In this document: in pieces, positions 1-9,075 of the stretch
Layout: every line of letters begins with the position of its first letter
Position numbering within the stretch: position 1 is the stretch's first letter
Source: Glomus cerebriforme
Lineage: Eukaryota > Glomeromycota > Glomeromycetes > Glomerales > Glomeraceae
Assembly: GCA_003550305.1 (NCBI GenBank)
Contig: QKYT01000219.1
Location: 4,717-17,518 of the forward strand
Direction of reading: 5' to 3'
Length of the DNA: 12,802 bases
Notes under the pieces: generated by a model
The model's input: only the letters and a program-made list of their open reading frames with translations
What the model was told of the DNA's origin: nothing
Database searches by the model: none
Translations under genes and position numbers: made by a program

Positions 1-659
1 ACTAAGTTAAAAAATTAAAGTTAAAAAAATAAAAACCCCAAAGTTTTTATTTAAAAAAAATTGAACAAGAAGTTTAAATGAAATAAACTTTTTTTTTTTC
101 ACTTTGCAGATTTGTTTGTGAAAAATAACGACAATCTTGCATTTTACAGATGTTCACAGAACTCTATTAAAAGTTTGGCAATAATCTGCATATTACAGAT
201 CGGCGGCAATTTTTATTAAAGAACTGTGCAAATATAACGATATTGCAGACCTGCACAGATCTGCGGACTAAAAAATTTGCTGATGACAAGTACTTGAAGT
301 AAGTAAGGGATAGTTACTACAATAATAAATCACTTTGATTTAGATTTTTTAGCTTTAATCCTTATTTTATTATAAAATTCTTGATATTATCTTTGGAGTT
401 TATTAGGTCCCATTTGGAATCTCAATTGGACTATTGTCAATTGGGGTAATAATCTTCAAATTAATAGTAAAAATAATTGAATACTATTGAATAATACTTA
501 ATATTTGTAAATGTATAATTGCAGATTTATTTTAAATTATCTTAAATTTGTGACTTTTTCTAAAATCTAACTCTTTTGTAAGATTATCTATATATATATT
601 TTTGATATTATCACGTCAAAAAATACACTCATTGTGATTTAAAAATAGTGAATGTAATT
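1..659. other. AT-rich intergenic DNA with degenerate TGCAGAT motifs
   Basis: No convincing coding frame is seen on either strand. Between about 105 and 275 a short motif recurs in variant form (TTTGCAGAT, TTTTACAGAT, ATTACAGAT, ATTGCAGAC, CACAGATCTGCGG), suggesting an old degenerate repeat built on a TGCAGAT core. The rest is A/T homopolymer-rich. Nothing functional can be assigned. Confidence 0.5.
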
Positions 660-2580
660 CTAATAAAGAAAAAAAATGAAAGAAGAAATTTGTAACAAAA
701 TGAATGTCATGAAACTTATGTTTCTATTTCCATTTTCAGAGTCAAATTTACAAAAAGAAAAGAAAAAATGTTTGGTTAAAATGTTTCTTAAAAAATAAAA
801 CAAAAAAAAGTGAAATTTTATAACAAAATATTCACCTACGTATACATTTTCAAATTCTGAATTTCTAAAGCTGAATCTACAAAAAAAGAAGAAACAGTTG
901 ATTAGAACGTTTCTAATAAAAAAAGAAAAAACAAAAAAATGTAATTTATAATGAAGTAATTCATTATGAAACTTACATTTTGGTTTTCCAAATCCTACAA
1001 AAAAAGAAGAAATGAACATTTCTAACAAAGAAAAAATAAAAGATGAAGTTTGTAATGAAATGAATATTACAAAACTTACATTTCCATTTTCAGAGCCAAA
1101 TCTACAAAAAGAAAAGAAGAAACGTTCAGTTAAAACATTTCTTAGAAAATAAACAAAAAAAATGAAGTTTTGTAATGAAATATTTGTTACAAAACTTACA
1201 TTTCTTTTCTGATACTAAATCTCCAGAGAATCTACAAAAAAAAAGAAGAAATGTTTAGTTAGAACATTTCTTAAAGAAAAATCCAAAAAATGAAGTTTCA
1301 TAATAAAATGAACATTACAAAACTTATGTTTTAATTTTCCAAGTTCAGAGTAAACCTACAAAAAGAAGAAACATTTAGTTAAAATGTTTCTTAAAAAAAA
1401 ANAAAAAAATGAAGTTTCATTATGAAACTTATGTTTTAAAAAGAAAGTTTTGAAGTTACAATTTTGAAATTACCAAATTTTCAAGCCAAAATCAAAAAAA
1501 GCCTGATTCTACAAAAAAATGAAAAAAAAAGTACTATTTTACTAATGATTCTTTAAGTAAATGCATCAGATGGGAATTTTGCAAAGAAACTTCCATACCC
1601 GAAATGAAATCCAAGAATCTATAAAAAGAAAAAGAAGAAATATTAAAAACATTTTTATTTAAAAAAAACAAAAAAAAAGAATGGTAAGTTTTATTACGAA
1701 ACTTACTATTTCCTAATTTCAAGTGCCCAAACCAAAGGAGAGTCTACAAGAAAAGAAAAAGAACTGTTAGAAAACATTTCTAAAAAAAAAAAGAAAAAAA
1801 TAGCAAGTTTCATGAAAAAACTTACCATTTTCCAATTTCACATACTAATCCAAAAGCAAGAGAATCTACAAAAAAAAAGAGAAAGAAAATATTAGAAATA
1901 TTTCTAATAAAAGAAAACCAAAAAAAAACATGGTAAGTTTCTCAAAGAAACTTGAGAAACTTATTCTTTCTGATTCTAGTATCAAACTGAAAGTACAGAG
2001 AACCTATAAGAAAAGAAAGAAAAAATGTTAGAAATATTTTTTTAAAAAAATGAAAAAAAATGATAAGTTTCATAAAGAAACTTACTATTTTCCCTTCCCA
2101 TTCTGGACTGAAAATCTCAGAGAACCATCAAGAAAAAAAAAGAAACATTAATAAGCATTTCTAAAAAAAAAACAAAAAAAATGGTAAGTTTTGTGAAGAA
2201 ACTTACCAGTTTTCACTTTCCAGTATCGGACTGAAAATCAAGAGACCTACAAAAGAAAAAAGAAGAAACGTTAAAAATGTTTCTTTAAAAAAAATTGAAA
2301 AAAAATGGTAAGTTTTGTGAAGAAACTTACTATTTTCTCTTTCTATTCTGGACTAAAGAGCTTAGAGAACCTACAAGAAAAAAAAGAAACATTAATAAGC
2401 ATTTCTAAAAAAAAACAAAAAAAATGGTAAGTTTTGCAAAGAAACTTAAGTTCACACTTTTCAGTATTGAACTGAAAACTGAGAGATCTACAAAAGAAAA
2501 AAAGAAGAAACGTTAGCAATGTTTCTTTAAAAAAAATTGAAAAAATGGTAAGTTTCATGAAAAAACTTACCATTTCTTAA
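660..2580 (-). repeat. Tandem array of intron-like units (about 120 bp each)
   Basis: About fourteen to fifteen diverged units run head to tail. On the minus strand each reads GTAAGTTT, an A/T-rich stretch with AAACTTAC(C), a poly-T tract, GAAAC-N-GTTTC, then a pyrimidine tract ending (T)TTTGTAG, followed by a short spacer before the next GTAAGT. In plus coordinates the acceptor CTAC (or CTAT) occurs at 877, 995, 1102, 1232, 1356, 1509, 1619, 1744, 1866, 2004, about 2125 (degenerate), 2247, 2371 and 2488. Donors (ACTTAC/T) end at 976, 1079, 1199, 1327, 1706, 1825, 1964, 2085, 2206, 2330, about 2449 and 2570. From 1744 rightwards the acceptor spacing is 122, 138, 121, 122, 124 and 117. Predicted introns are mostly 79-84 nt (99 in one case) and spacers 37-40 nt. 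Left units are longer and more diverged, and 1430-1620 is badly eroded. Spacers near 40 nt are not multiples of three and no shared protein frame was found, so coding is doubtful. The array could be an intron-derived satellite or the remains of a gene of repeated micro-exons. Confidence 0.75.
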
Positions 2581-2845
2581 TTTCCAGAACTAAGTTCAAA
2601 TGGCAATTAAAAGTTGCTAATTTAAGGTTTAAAAAATAAACTGCAGCTGTGGTTGCAGCTTAATTGATAAATGCAACGTGCAGTTCTTTTTTTTAAATAA
2701 ATTGCAGCTTGTATCATAAAATATATATGATACAAAAAAAGTATATAATGAGCCTTTTTCATTTTTTTTTATTTCAATTTTAATTTTTTTTTAATTAATC
2801 TTGTGAAAGCCCCTTTTCTATGAATGGGTAAAGGTCATTAGTACC
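2581..2845. other. AT-rich spacer with a small hairpin
   Basis: No gene is seen. A 10-bp stem (TTGTATCATA at 2709-2718 with its complement at 2726-2735, 7-nt loop) lies in the middle. A nearby pair of GCAGCT/GCAACGTGCAGTT motifs at 2640-2687 forms an imperfect inverted repeat. The spacer ends in the left target-site copy of the foldback element at 2838-2845. Confidence 0.5.
2838..2845. repeat. Target-site duplication, left copy
   Basis: TTAGTACC directly precedes the TAGTGCTC end of the foldback element and is repeated exactly after its right end. The shared string extends to ATTAGTACCT if the element is taken to begin at AGTGCTC, so 8, 9 or 10 bp are possible. The 8-bp reading gives symmetrical ends. 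Confidence 0.8.
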
Positions 2846-4077
2846 TAGTGCTCTGAACAGTTCAGTTTGGTTCAGTTTTTAGACTGAACTGAAAACTTTG
2901 GTTCGGTTCAGTTCTGGAACCAGAACCAAAAAATTTGGTTCGGATCGAACTGAAACTTAATAAAAAAGTGAAAAATGTGAAAATTTGAATAATTTGGCAT
3001 GCACTGATCCATAAAACATTAAATATAGCTCATTCAAATCGTCTCAATGAGACGAATCAAATGGTAGTATAAGCAAAATTCTAGTATCAATATTTCGTTC
3101 ACTATCGATAAAAACGTAAATTCCTTTAAGTACGATTTGCTAATGATATATCGATGCTAGAGACGAATTTAGTGTCATTCGACGCGTAGCGATGAGACAA
3201 TTCCAATGAGCTATAAACATTAACATTGGATCACTAGAAGAGGAGTAAACTCAACGGATCCAAAAATTCAGAATTTTAAATTTCAAAAAATTTCAAAATG
3301 CCGACTCTGACATTATATTTGATATTGTGCACCATCTAGTGATCCAAATTTGATAAAACGTAGCTTGTTGGAATCTCTATTCAAAGTGCAGCGAATTGCA
3401 CTAAATTCAGATCTCTAGCGGTGATATATCAATGGCTAATTGTGTCCTAATGCTTTTATCTAATACATCATTAGTGGCGATTGATGAATTAATTCCAGAA
3501 TATTAATTTTAGTACCATTCGATGCGTCTTGAATAGACGATTCTAACAAGCTATATTTTATCAAATTTGGATCACTGGATGGTGCACAATATCAAATATA
3601 AAGTCGGAGTCAGCATTTTGAAATTTTTGAAATTTAAAATTCCAAATTTTTGGAACCGTTGAGTTTACTCCTCGTCTAGTGATCCAATGTTGACGTGTTA
3701 TAGCTCATTGGAATCGTCTCATCGAGACGCGTCGAATGACACTAAATACATGTCTCTAGCATCGATACGTCGTCGGCAAATCGTACTTAAAGAAATTTAC
3801 GTTTTCGTCGATAGCGAACGAAATATCGATGCTAGAATTTTGCTTTTACTACCATTCGATACGTCTCATTGAGACGATTCTGATTCGAATGAGCTATATA
3901 TCATGTTTTATGGATCAGTGCATGCCGAATTATTCAAATTTCACTTTTTTCACTTTTTATTAAGTTTCGGTTCGATCCGAACTGAATTTTTGGTTCCGGT
4001 TCCAGAACCGAACCGAACCAGAATTTGGCCAGTTTTGGTTCAGTTCCCGGTTTGAACTGGAACCATTTGGAGCACTA
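2846..4077. mobile_element. Foldback (giant inverted-repeat) DNA element, hAT-like ends
   Basis: The element begins TAGTGCTC and ends GAGCACTA. Nearly the whole 1232 bp is one imperfect palindrome with arms of roughly 600 bp meeting near 3460. The outer 100 bp of each arm are rich in GGTTC/GAACC (for example GGTTCGGTTCAGTTC on the left, GAACCGAACCGAACC on the right). Next come paired blocks such as GCACTGATCC/GGATCAGTGC (3001-3010 and 3911-3920), and TATTTGATATTGTGCACCAT (3316-3335) with its complement at 3579-3598. No transposase is encoded; the short open frames inside are palindrome by-products. TAGTG ends with an 8-bp duplication match the hAT superfamily. A MULE-type foldback with a 9-bp duplication is the main alternative, because the exact boundary is ambiguous by one or two bases. 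Non-autonomous mobilisation is inferred. Confidence 0.85.
3003..3920. repeat. Six alternating copies of an internal module in the foldback element
   Basis: A module reading roughly GTGATCCA, A/T stretch, TAGCTCATT, GAATCGTCTC, GAGACG, CGAATG, CACTAA, CTCTAG occurs six times in alternating orientation: 3003-3070 (+), 3165-3236 (-), 3335-3415 (+), 3509-3580 (-), 3674-3760 (+), 3848-3920 (-). Copies 1/6, 2/5 and 3/4 are arm-to-arm partners. Within one arm the copies are also mutually complementary, so each arm can fold on itself. The core has a 14-15 bp palindrome (CGTCTCATTGAGACG) in copies 1 and 6. Confidence 0.7.
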
Positions 4078-4085
4078 TTAGTACC
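4078..4085. repeat. Target-site duplication, right copy
   Basis: TTAGTACC directly follows the GAGCACTA end of the foldback element and matches the left copy at 2838-2845. Joining the flanks gives a plausible empty site, with GGTCA before and TACAGAAG after one copy. Confidence 0.8.
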
Positions 4086-5603
4086 TACAGAAGAAGAGCC
4101 ATTGCTGCTTTTTCTGCCTATTCATAGTGATAAAAAGAAGACGTATCAGTAGTAAGATATTAAGAAAAGTGAAATTTAAAATTTTTTGAAACTAATCAGG
4201 CAGTTTTGGCCTAAATTATTTTTGAATTTGGCAGGAATTATGTTTAATATTAGCCAATATAATAATCTGGACCTGATTTTAAAGATTTTTAATAAATTTT
4301 AATAAAATTTTAATTATAATTTATAAAATTATTTTTTAATATATTTATTAGATAAGTAAATTTAAAATAAATAAAACTATAATTACAGTATATAATAACT
4401 ATTTATTATAACTATTTATTATATTGAAAAAATATTAATTAGCATTGATATATGGGTGTTGCATAACAATGTATAATATGTTTAACAACTTTGGTATAGA
4501 AAAATGCATATGTTAACTGCATGTGTTAATAAACTCCAATATACAGGTATTTTACAATGTGTTGAATAACTGATAGTATTGATTAACACATTTTTTGGTA
4601 TATATTAACACTTCCAAAACTTCCTGATGTAATATTTACCTTAATAGATAACTTGATCAAAGNTAAAGTNAAATAAACCAAAGAATAAAAGATCAAAACA
4701 TATGGAATGATAAGAACTTTATGCCAAAAGTACTATCTTCTTGTTTGTCTAAATAAAATAATAAAGAAAAAGGTAAGAAAAGAAATCTAATGCAAGAAAA
4801 ATCATCCATCTTCTTGTTTAACTAAAAAAAAAAANNNAANANAAAGANAATCACCCATCTCCTTGTTTAACTAAAGTAAAAAAAAGAAGTCTAATACAAA
4901 GACATCAGTAAGTTTTAGAAGTATTGCTTTATATGATTTTAGGTATCATTTGATATCAAGCTATCATTTAATGCTAATACACCTATTATTTAATGCCATA
5001 AACTGTGTTAACTAATATGTAGTATTATTATACTCATATAATTACATGAGTTTGTTCATGTTGTTTGATGCTGAGTATAGTTTAATACAATATGCTATGT
5101 AATTTAATGTTATCAACTAATTTGAACAAATGCAAAGTATTATTTTACTAGAATATAGTATATCCATTTTTTAACATTGTATACATTTTTTAATACAAAA
5201 TGTAATTTAACACATCATATTGCATTGCTTAATGTTTAACATATCATATCATATTGTTTTATGCCATTAACTATACATATAAAATACTAAATATTTTTAT
5301 ATAGTAAAGTATTTAAAACATAAATACATTAATGAAATATTCATTTTCATATTCTGCACATTGAACTATAGTATTAGTTCAACTATTGATTCTGTGAGTA
5401 TGAAACAATATTTGTTTGTAAATTTTAATAACAGACAATCATATTTGTATAACTAACATTTATCCTTGTAACAAAAATCATACCATCTAACTAATATGAG
5501 ATCAAAAGATGAATAATTTTTAATTATAACATTTACCAATATGAGCATCTAAAAAAGAATAAATAATTGGCATATTTAGTTTAGATACTAAACATAATGT
5601 TTA
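4086..5603. other. AT-rich intergenic region with short degenerate repeats
   Basis: No supported gene on either strand. It is rich in variants of TTTAATGCCATTAAC and TGTTAACACAT (for example around 4505, 4585, 4990, 5110, 5230 and 5260), which look like an old degenerate repeat. Ambiguous bases occur in A-rich tracts near 4663-4670 and 4837-4848, marking poor sequence quality there. Confidence 0.45.
4734..4900. repeat. Three direct copies of a CTTGTTTAACTAAA motif
   Basis: ATCTTCTTGTTTGTCTAAA starts at 4734, ATCTTCTTGTTTAACTAAA at 4808 and ATCTCCTTGTTTAACTAAA at 4857. The first and third are followed by A-rich DNA and then GAARTCTAATRCAA (4781 and 4885). The middle copy is shorter, so the period is irregular (74 and 49 bp). 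No function is suggested. Confidence 0.55.
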
Positions 5604-6032
5604 TCAAATGATGATTATCTTTCCATAACATGTTCCTTCATTAGTGTTATAGTTTCTGGCTTCTTCAATATTCATGTTAATTGATATATTGCTAAATTCT
5701 GGTTCATTATAATATTTACTAATTGCCCTAATATAATTCCTGCTAGCAGCCATTTTTGTATAGCTGTACCAAGAAATACTTGTATTACTAGCAATTAACT
5801 CTTCATTTAAGTCATCATCCAAATCAAAAAATTCATTCAACAATGTAAGAAAATTGTTAAATGCCAGTAGAGCTTCTGGAGCAAGGCTATTTTTTCTATT
5901 ATAATCATTAAAAAATCTATCAAAGTTTTTTAACTTAAATTTCCCTAATAACCTATTTAGCGATGTGATTTTTTGAGATTTATTTTTTTTACTTCATTGT
6001 ATTAGATATTTTAAAGTTGATCTGCACTGAAC

Positions 6033-6094
6033 CTAGTATAAAACAATGTAAAATAGATATAATGTAAAACTGAGGTAAAAAAAGTATTACTAAC
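6033..6094 (-). other. Predicted intron in the Plavaka pseudogene (62 nt)
   Basis: Minus-strand donor GTTAGTAATAC and acceptor TTATACTAG. Removing it keeps the frame from the EAIEQIIN segment into the SKKNKSQKI segment, apart from one TGA at 5994-5996. That frame continuity is the evidence. Confidence 0.55.
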
Positions 6095-6331
6095 TATATT
6101 AATTATTTGTTCTATAGCTTCATGCTTATTACTTGCTCTATATGGGTTTTTAACATAGTCTTTATGCAAAAACTCATAGGTTTCCATTGTGAAATTGTTA
6201 ATTGCACCAAACTCTTTAATTGAACTAATGATGTGATACATCCAATTGTGTAGTTTAGGCAATTTAAATTCAGATCAAAAATAGTATTTAAATAATTTTA
6301 CAAATACTATTGCCCAATCTGTTATTAATTC

Positions 6332-6406
6332 CTGTAATAAAAAATGTGTATTAATAATATAAGCTAAAATAAATAATTAATTTTAAATGTATATTTAAAA
6401 AAATAC
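6332..6406 (-). other. Predicted intron in the Plavaka pseudogene (75 nt)
   Basis: Minus-strand donor GTATTT follows ...GAATTTAAA and acceptor TTATTACAG precedes GAATTAATAACAG. The upstream LMEFK reading and the downstream ELITDW reading join in phase 0. Confidence 0.55.
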
Positions 6407-6806
6407 TTTAAATTCCATAAGTTCTGACTCTAGAAAATATTTCTTTCAGTTAAACAAATACATTTTGTTCTAACGATAATAGACATCAACTAATACTTTA
6501 TGTTTTTTTGCATTTTTTTCTGTTTCTGTTTTATTGTATTTTATTATCAACCCTTCAATCATAAAAAAAAGTACTTTCATCATATTCTGATATTCATTGG
6601 CTGTAAAACGCTTAATGTTTTCTAAGCCATATTTGAATATCTTAAGACTAGGAAATCTAGGAATTGCAGCCAAGTGTCTATCAAAGTTCATCAATTGCCA
6701 CTTGACCACACAGGTCTTTTAGCATTTCTCTTATGGATAATTGAATAATCCTAGATCAAGATGATGCATTCTGTCCAGATACGTTGCTAAATATATATCT
6801 AGTTGA

Positions 6807-6886
6807 CTAAAAAGCATTAATTTAACACGTGATATTAATTTTTATTACTTTATTAGTCTAGTTAGTTTATAATAAAATTAACTTAC
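6807..6886 (-). other. Predicted intron in the Plavaka pseudogene (80 nt)
   Basis: Minus-strand donor GTAAGTTAAT and acceptor CTTTTTAG separate the NNIF segment from the LDIYLATYLDRM segment. The phases of the two sides do not match, so either a small indel has hit the gene or the acceptor differs by a few bases. Confidence 0.4.
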
Positions 6887-7249
6887 AGATATTTTCAGAA
6901 AATATTATTCATATTGTACATTGAATATTGATACGCTATTATATCTAATCGTTCTCTAGATTCCTTTGTCTTTAACTTTTCTTCTTTATGTTTGAAAATA
7001 AAAAATTAATTAAGTTTATGACAATAGAGGTAACAATATTTTATGTTTATTGAGTACAGTTCGCTCTTTAATTGGTAAACGGTATAGTATTTAAGGTAAA
7101 GGATATTTTATTATTCAATTGAAGTTACAAGAACTGAAGAGAACTTAATAAAATTCTTAGGATATTTATACAAAAATAAATATAATAAAAAAATATTAAA
7201 TATAATAAATAAATTAAATATAATAAATATCTTAACTATTCTAATTATC

Positions 7250-7777
7250 TTAACTATCACTAAGATCATTAATATCACTACTATCATTAAGATCACCGTG
7301 ATCATGGAAATCANAATCATANAGTGGCACAGTATGGCACAGTAAATCAGCGCAGTAACGTTTCATACTAACAACTTCCTCCTTCTATAACTGAGCTCCT
7401 ATGATAGTCATAGCTTCTTCAAGTAAGGCCTGGTATTGTTTTGTTCCAATCCTTGAGATTATCATCAAGGTCATATTTCAGGATCGATTTATTTGTTCTG
7501 TTCCCAAAAATTCAAAGATATAGTATGTATGAACTACTACTTTTTGATAGTAAGACAAAAGTAGCTTCATACAAAGGGCTCTTTCTGTCAATATTGAAGT
7601 CTTAGTCTCTATGACTTCTCCAATATACCAAGCATTCAAGAGAGTTTCTACTCAATTTCTTCTGCTAATGGCTCTTCTCAATTGTCAAAGAAGAGAATTG
7701 ATTTGTTGACTAGGAGTATCATTTTCATTCTGCAGCATGATGTTAAGATTTGTTATAGTATTATCTCTTTGAAGGTC
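7250..7777 (-). pseudogene. Unidentified element ORF with Asp-rich C-terminus, four internal stops
   Basis: One frame of 176 codons runs from 7777 to the TAA at 7250-7252 and is interrupted only by TGA at codons 31, 42 and 100 and TAG at codon 131. Between the stops it reads like real protein, for example DTPSQQINSLL, VETLLNAWYIGEVIETKTSI, LLLSYYQKVVVHTYYIFEFL and YQALLEEAMTIIGAQL, largely helical in character. The last 25 codons are an Asp repeat (DFDFHDHGDLNDSSDINDLS) of (GAT NNN) units. The pattern continues past the TAA, so the tail may once have been longer. An ATG at 7801-7803 lies one frame off (MNNYDRILKTF), pointing to an indel near the start. It lies 33 bp downstream of the integrase on the same strand. 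I do not recognise the family; a structural or accessory protein of the same element is a guess. Two ambiguous bases (7313, 7322) fall in the tail. Confidence 0.6.
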
Positions 7778-7810
7778 TTAAGGATACGATCATAATTGTT
7801 CATTTTAAGT

Positions 7811-9075
7811 TCAAGAAATTACAACTAGGGGTTGCTAGTTGCTCCTGTCTTTATATATTTTCAGAAAACTTCTATTTACAGGAGTTTTTAGAACTTTTCC
7901 TGATAATTCTCTTAGTTTATAAGTGCTATTTCCAATTACATTATGGATGTAATATGGTCCTTTCCATTTGGGGCTTAATTTTTCAGACTATTGCTTATTT
8001 AGAGTAGCACGATTGTATAAGATTTGATCACCAATCTTAAATCTGATTTCTTTTTTTAATTTCTTATCATGAAAATTCTTTTGTTTTTGTTGCTCAGATT
8101 TAATCTGCTGTTGCACATCATTTCTAACATCCGATAGGTGCATCACTTGATGATCTATGTGCTCAATAAGGTTAGATTCCTCTTCCATTTCTGTACTATC
8201 GGTAGGCAATTTTGCTTCTCTTCCATACACAAGAAAAAATGGAGATATTTTTGTAGTTGAATGTGCACTAGTACTATAAGCAAATAGAACAGTGGCTATA
8301 AACTTGTCCCAATCATTTAAATGATTGGTAGCTATTCATGATAAAGCTTCTATTAGTGTTCTATTAAATTTTTCAACAAGTCCATTGGTCTGTGGATGGT
8401 AAGGGGTTGACATTAGGTGTGTAATTTCAAATTTCTTTAATAATCCTTTCAAGAGCTGATTATTAAAATGGATTTCTTGATCAGTTAGGATTTTTTCAGG
8501 GCAATCGTGATGACAAATGATACTTTTATAAACAAATGTCACAGTTTCTTATGTGGTAGCTTTTTTACAGATTTTACTTCTGGCCATTTGGTCATGTAAT
8601 CCATTGTGACGATAATATATTTGTTTCCTTGAGATATTACATTCAAAGGTCCTACGTAATCAATTCCAATTTGATAGAAAGGTATTCCAACTGGAATCAG
8701 ATATAAAGGTTCTTGTCGCTTAGATTTTCCTCTTCTTTGGCATGCATCACATGACTCCACATAGGTACTAATATTTTGGAACATTTGAGGCCAAAAGAAT
8801 TGCTTCTTCATCTTATCCATCATTCTATCTTTGGAGGCGTGTGCAGCTGTAGGGTCATTATAGAACATATATAGTACTGGGTTCATTTCATATTTTTGGA
8901 CTACTTTAACTAAATTGTTCTGATTATTTTGATCCTTTTTGAATAATAAGTTGTTTTTAACTAAATAATGTTTTGATTGATTTACTAATTGCTTTTGTTG
9001 TGTTTCACTAAACTCTAAAGAAAATATGCTATTATTAATATAATTTAATAAATTTTGATAATGTTGGGTATCCAT
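7811..9075 (-). pseudogene. Ty3/gypsy-type integrase, free-standing, inactivated
   Basis: An ATG (9073-9075) begins a roughly 415-residue integrase. Residues 1-65 are a helical N-terminus. A zinc-binding HHCC domain follows, with H79, C109 and C112 present and FFWPQM between them; the expected first His (near residue 72, MFYNDPTAAH) is Tyr. The catalytic core has D139 in IGIDYVGPL, the second Asp in EKILTDQEIHF, and Glu in GLVEKFNRTL exactly 35 residues later, a D,D(35)E pattern. The C-terminal chromatin/DNA-binding region includes KIGDQILYNRA and a GPY-type motif KLSPKWKGPYYI. Damage: a one-base frameshift at the A-run 8561-8566, TAA 8549-8551, TGA 8336-8338, TAG 7988-7990, and TAG 7835-7837, which is probably internal because QPLVVIS follows in frame to TGA 7811-7813. 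The lysine tract KKKLP before the shift is an artefact of the wrong frame. No RT or RNase H precedes it; the upstream frame has stops immediately before the Met. A free-standing integrase gene is therefore the simplest reading. Confidence 0.9.

Larger units (their letters stand above)
5604..6996 (-). pseudogene. Decayed Plavaka-type (CACTA/KDZ-like) transposase
   Basis: Read leftward from about 6996, pieces of one protein appear in order: a Lys/Glu-rich stretch ending YSMYNMNNIF; a motif LDIYLATYLDRMHHLDLGLF (6804-6745); FDRHLAAIPRFPSLKIFKYG; FTANEYQNMMKVLFFMIEGL; ELITDWAIVFVKLFKYYF; FKLPKLHNWMYHIISSIKEF; ETYEFLHKDYVKNPYRASNK; and a C-terminal NYNTNEGTCYGKIIII. From memory of the family, the RMHHLDLGLF block, the PKLHxW..HKDY..RASN block and the terminal CYGK segment fit fungal Plavaka transposases. 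Damage: in-frame TGA at 6275-6277 and 5994-5996, a TGA in the NNIF segment, and frameshifts around 6710-6740 (the alternative frame there reads IREMLKDLCGQVAIDEL). Three intron-like gaps are still recognisable. The N-terminal half is missing from the window. Family assignment is good; the exact upstream limit is uncertain. Confidence 0.8.

Noticed and set aside
660..1028. 122-codon minus-strand open frame rich in Phe
   Set aside because: It runs straight through several predicted intron-like units of the array; the poly-T tracts read as Phe. Composition and repetition show it is a by-product of the repeat.
1534..2573. Two further minus-strand open frames (1534-1722 and 2343-2573)
   Set aside because: Same explanation: each crosses donor and acceptor motifs and reads poly-T as Phe. 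No protein motif is present.
660..2580. CRISPR array
   Set aside because: Units are diverged, A/T homopolymer-rich and without uniform repeats or unique spacers; the context is eukaryotic.
3687..3872. 61-codon plus-strand frame inside the foldback element
   Set aside because: It lies wholly in the inverted-repeat modules, has no homologous frame in the partner arm and no recognisable motif.
3960..4020. Possible tRNA T-loop-like GGTTCGATCC
   Set aside because: It is part of the GGTTC/GAACC-rich terminal repeat; no cloverleaf arms surround it.
7250..9075. Alternative genetic code with UGA read as Trp (for example an endobacterium)
   Set aside because: TGG is used freely in the same frames, TAG stops and frameshifts also occur, and spliceosomal-type introns and eukaryotic transposon families are present.
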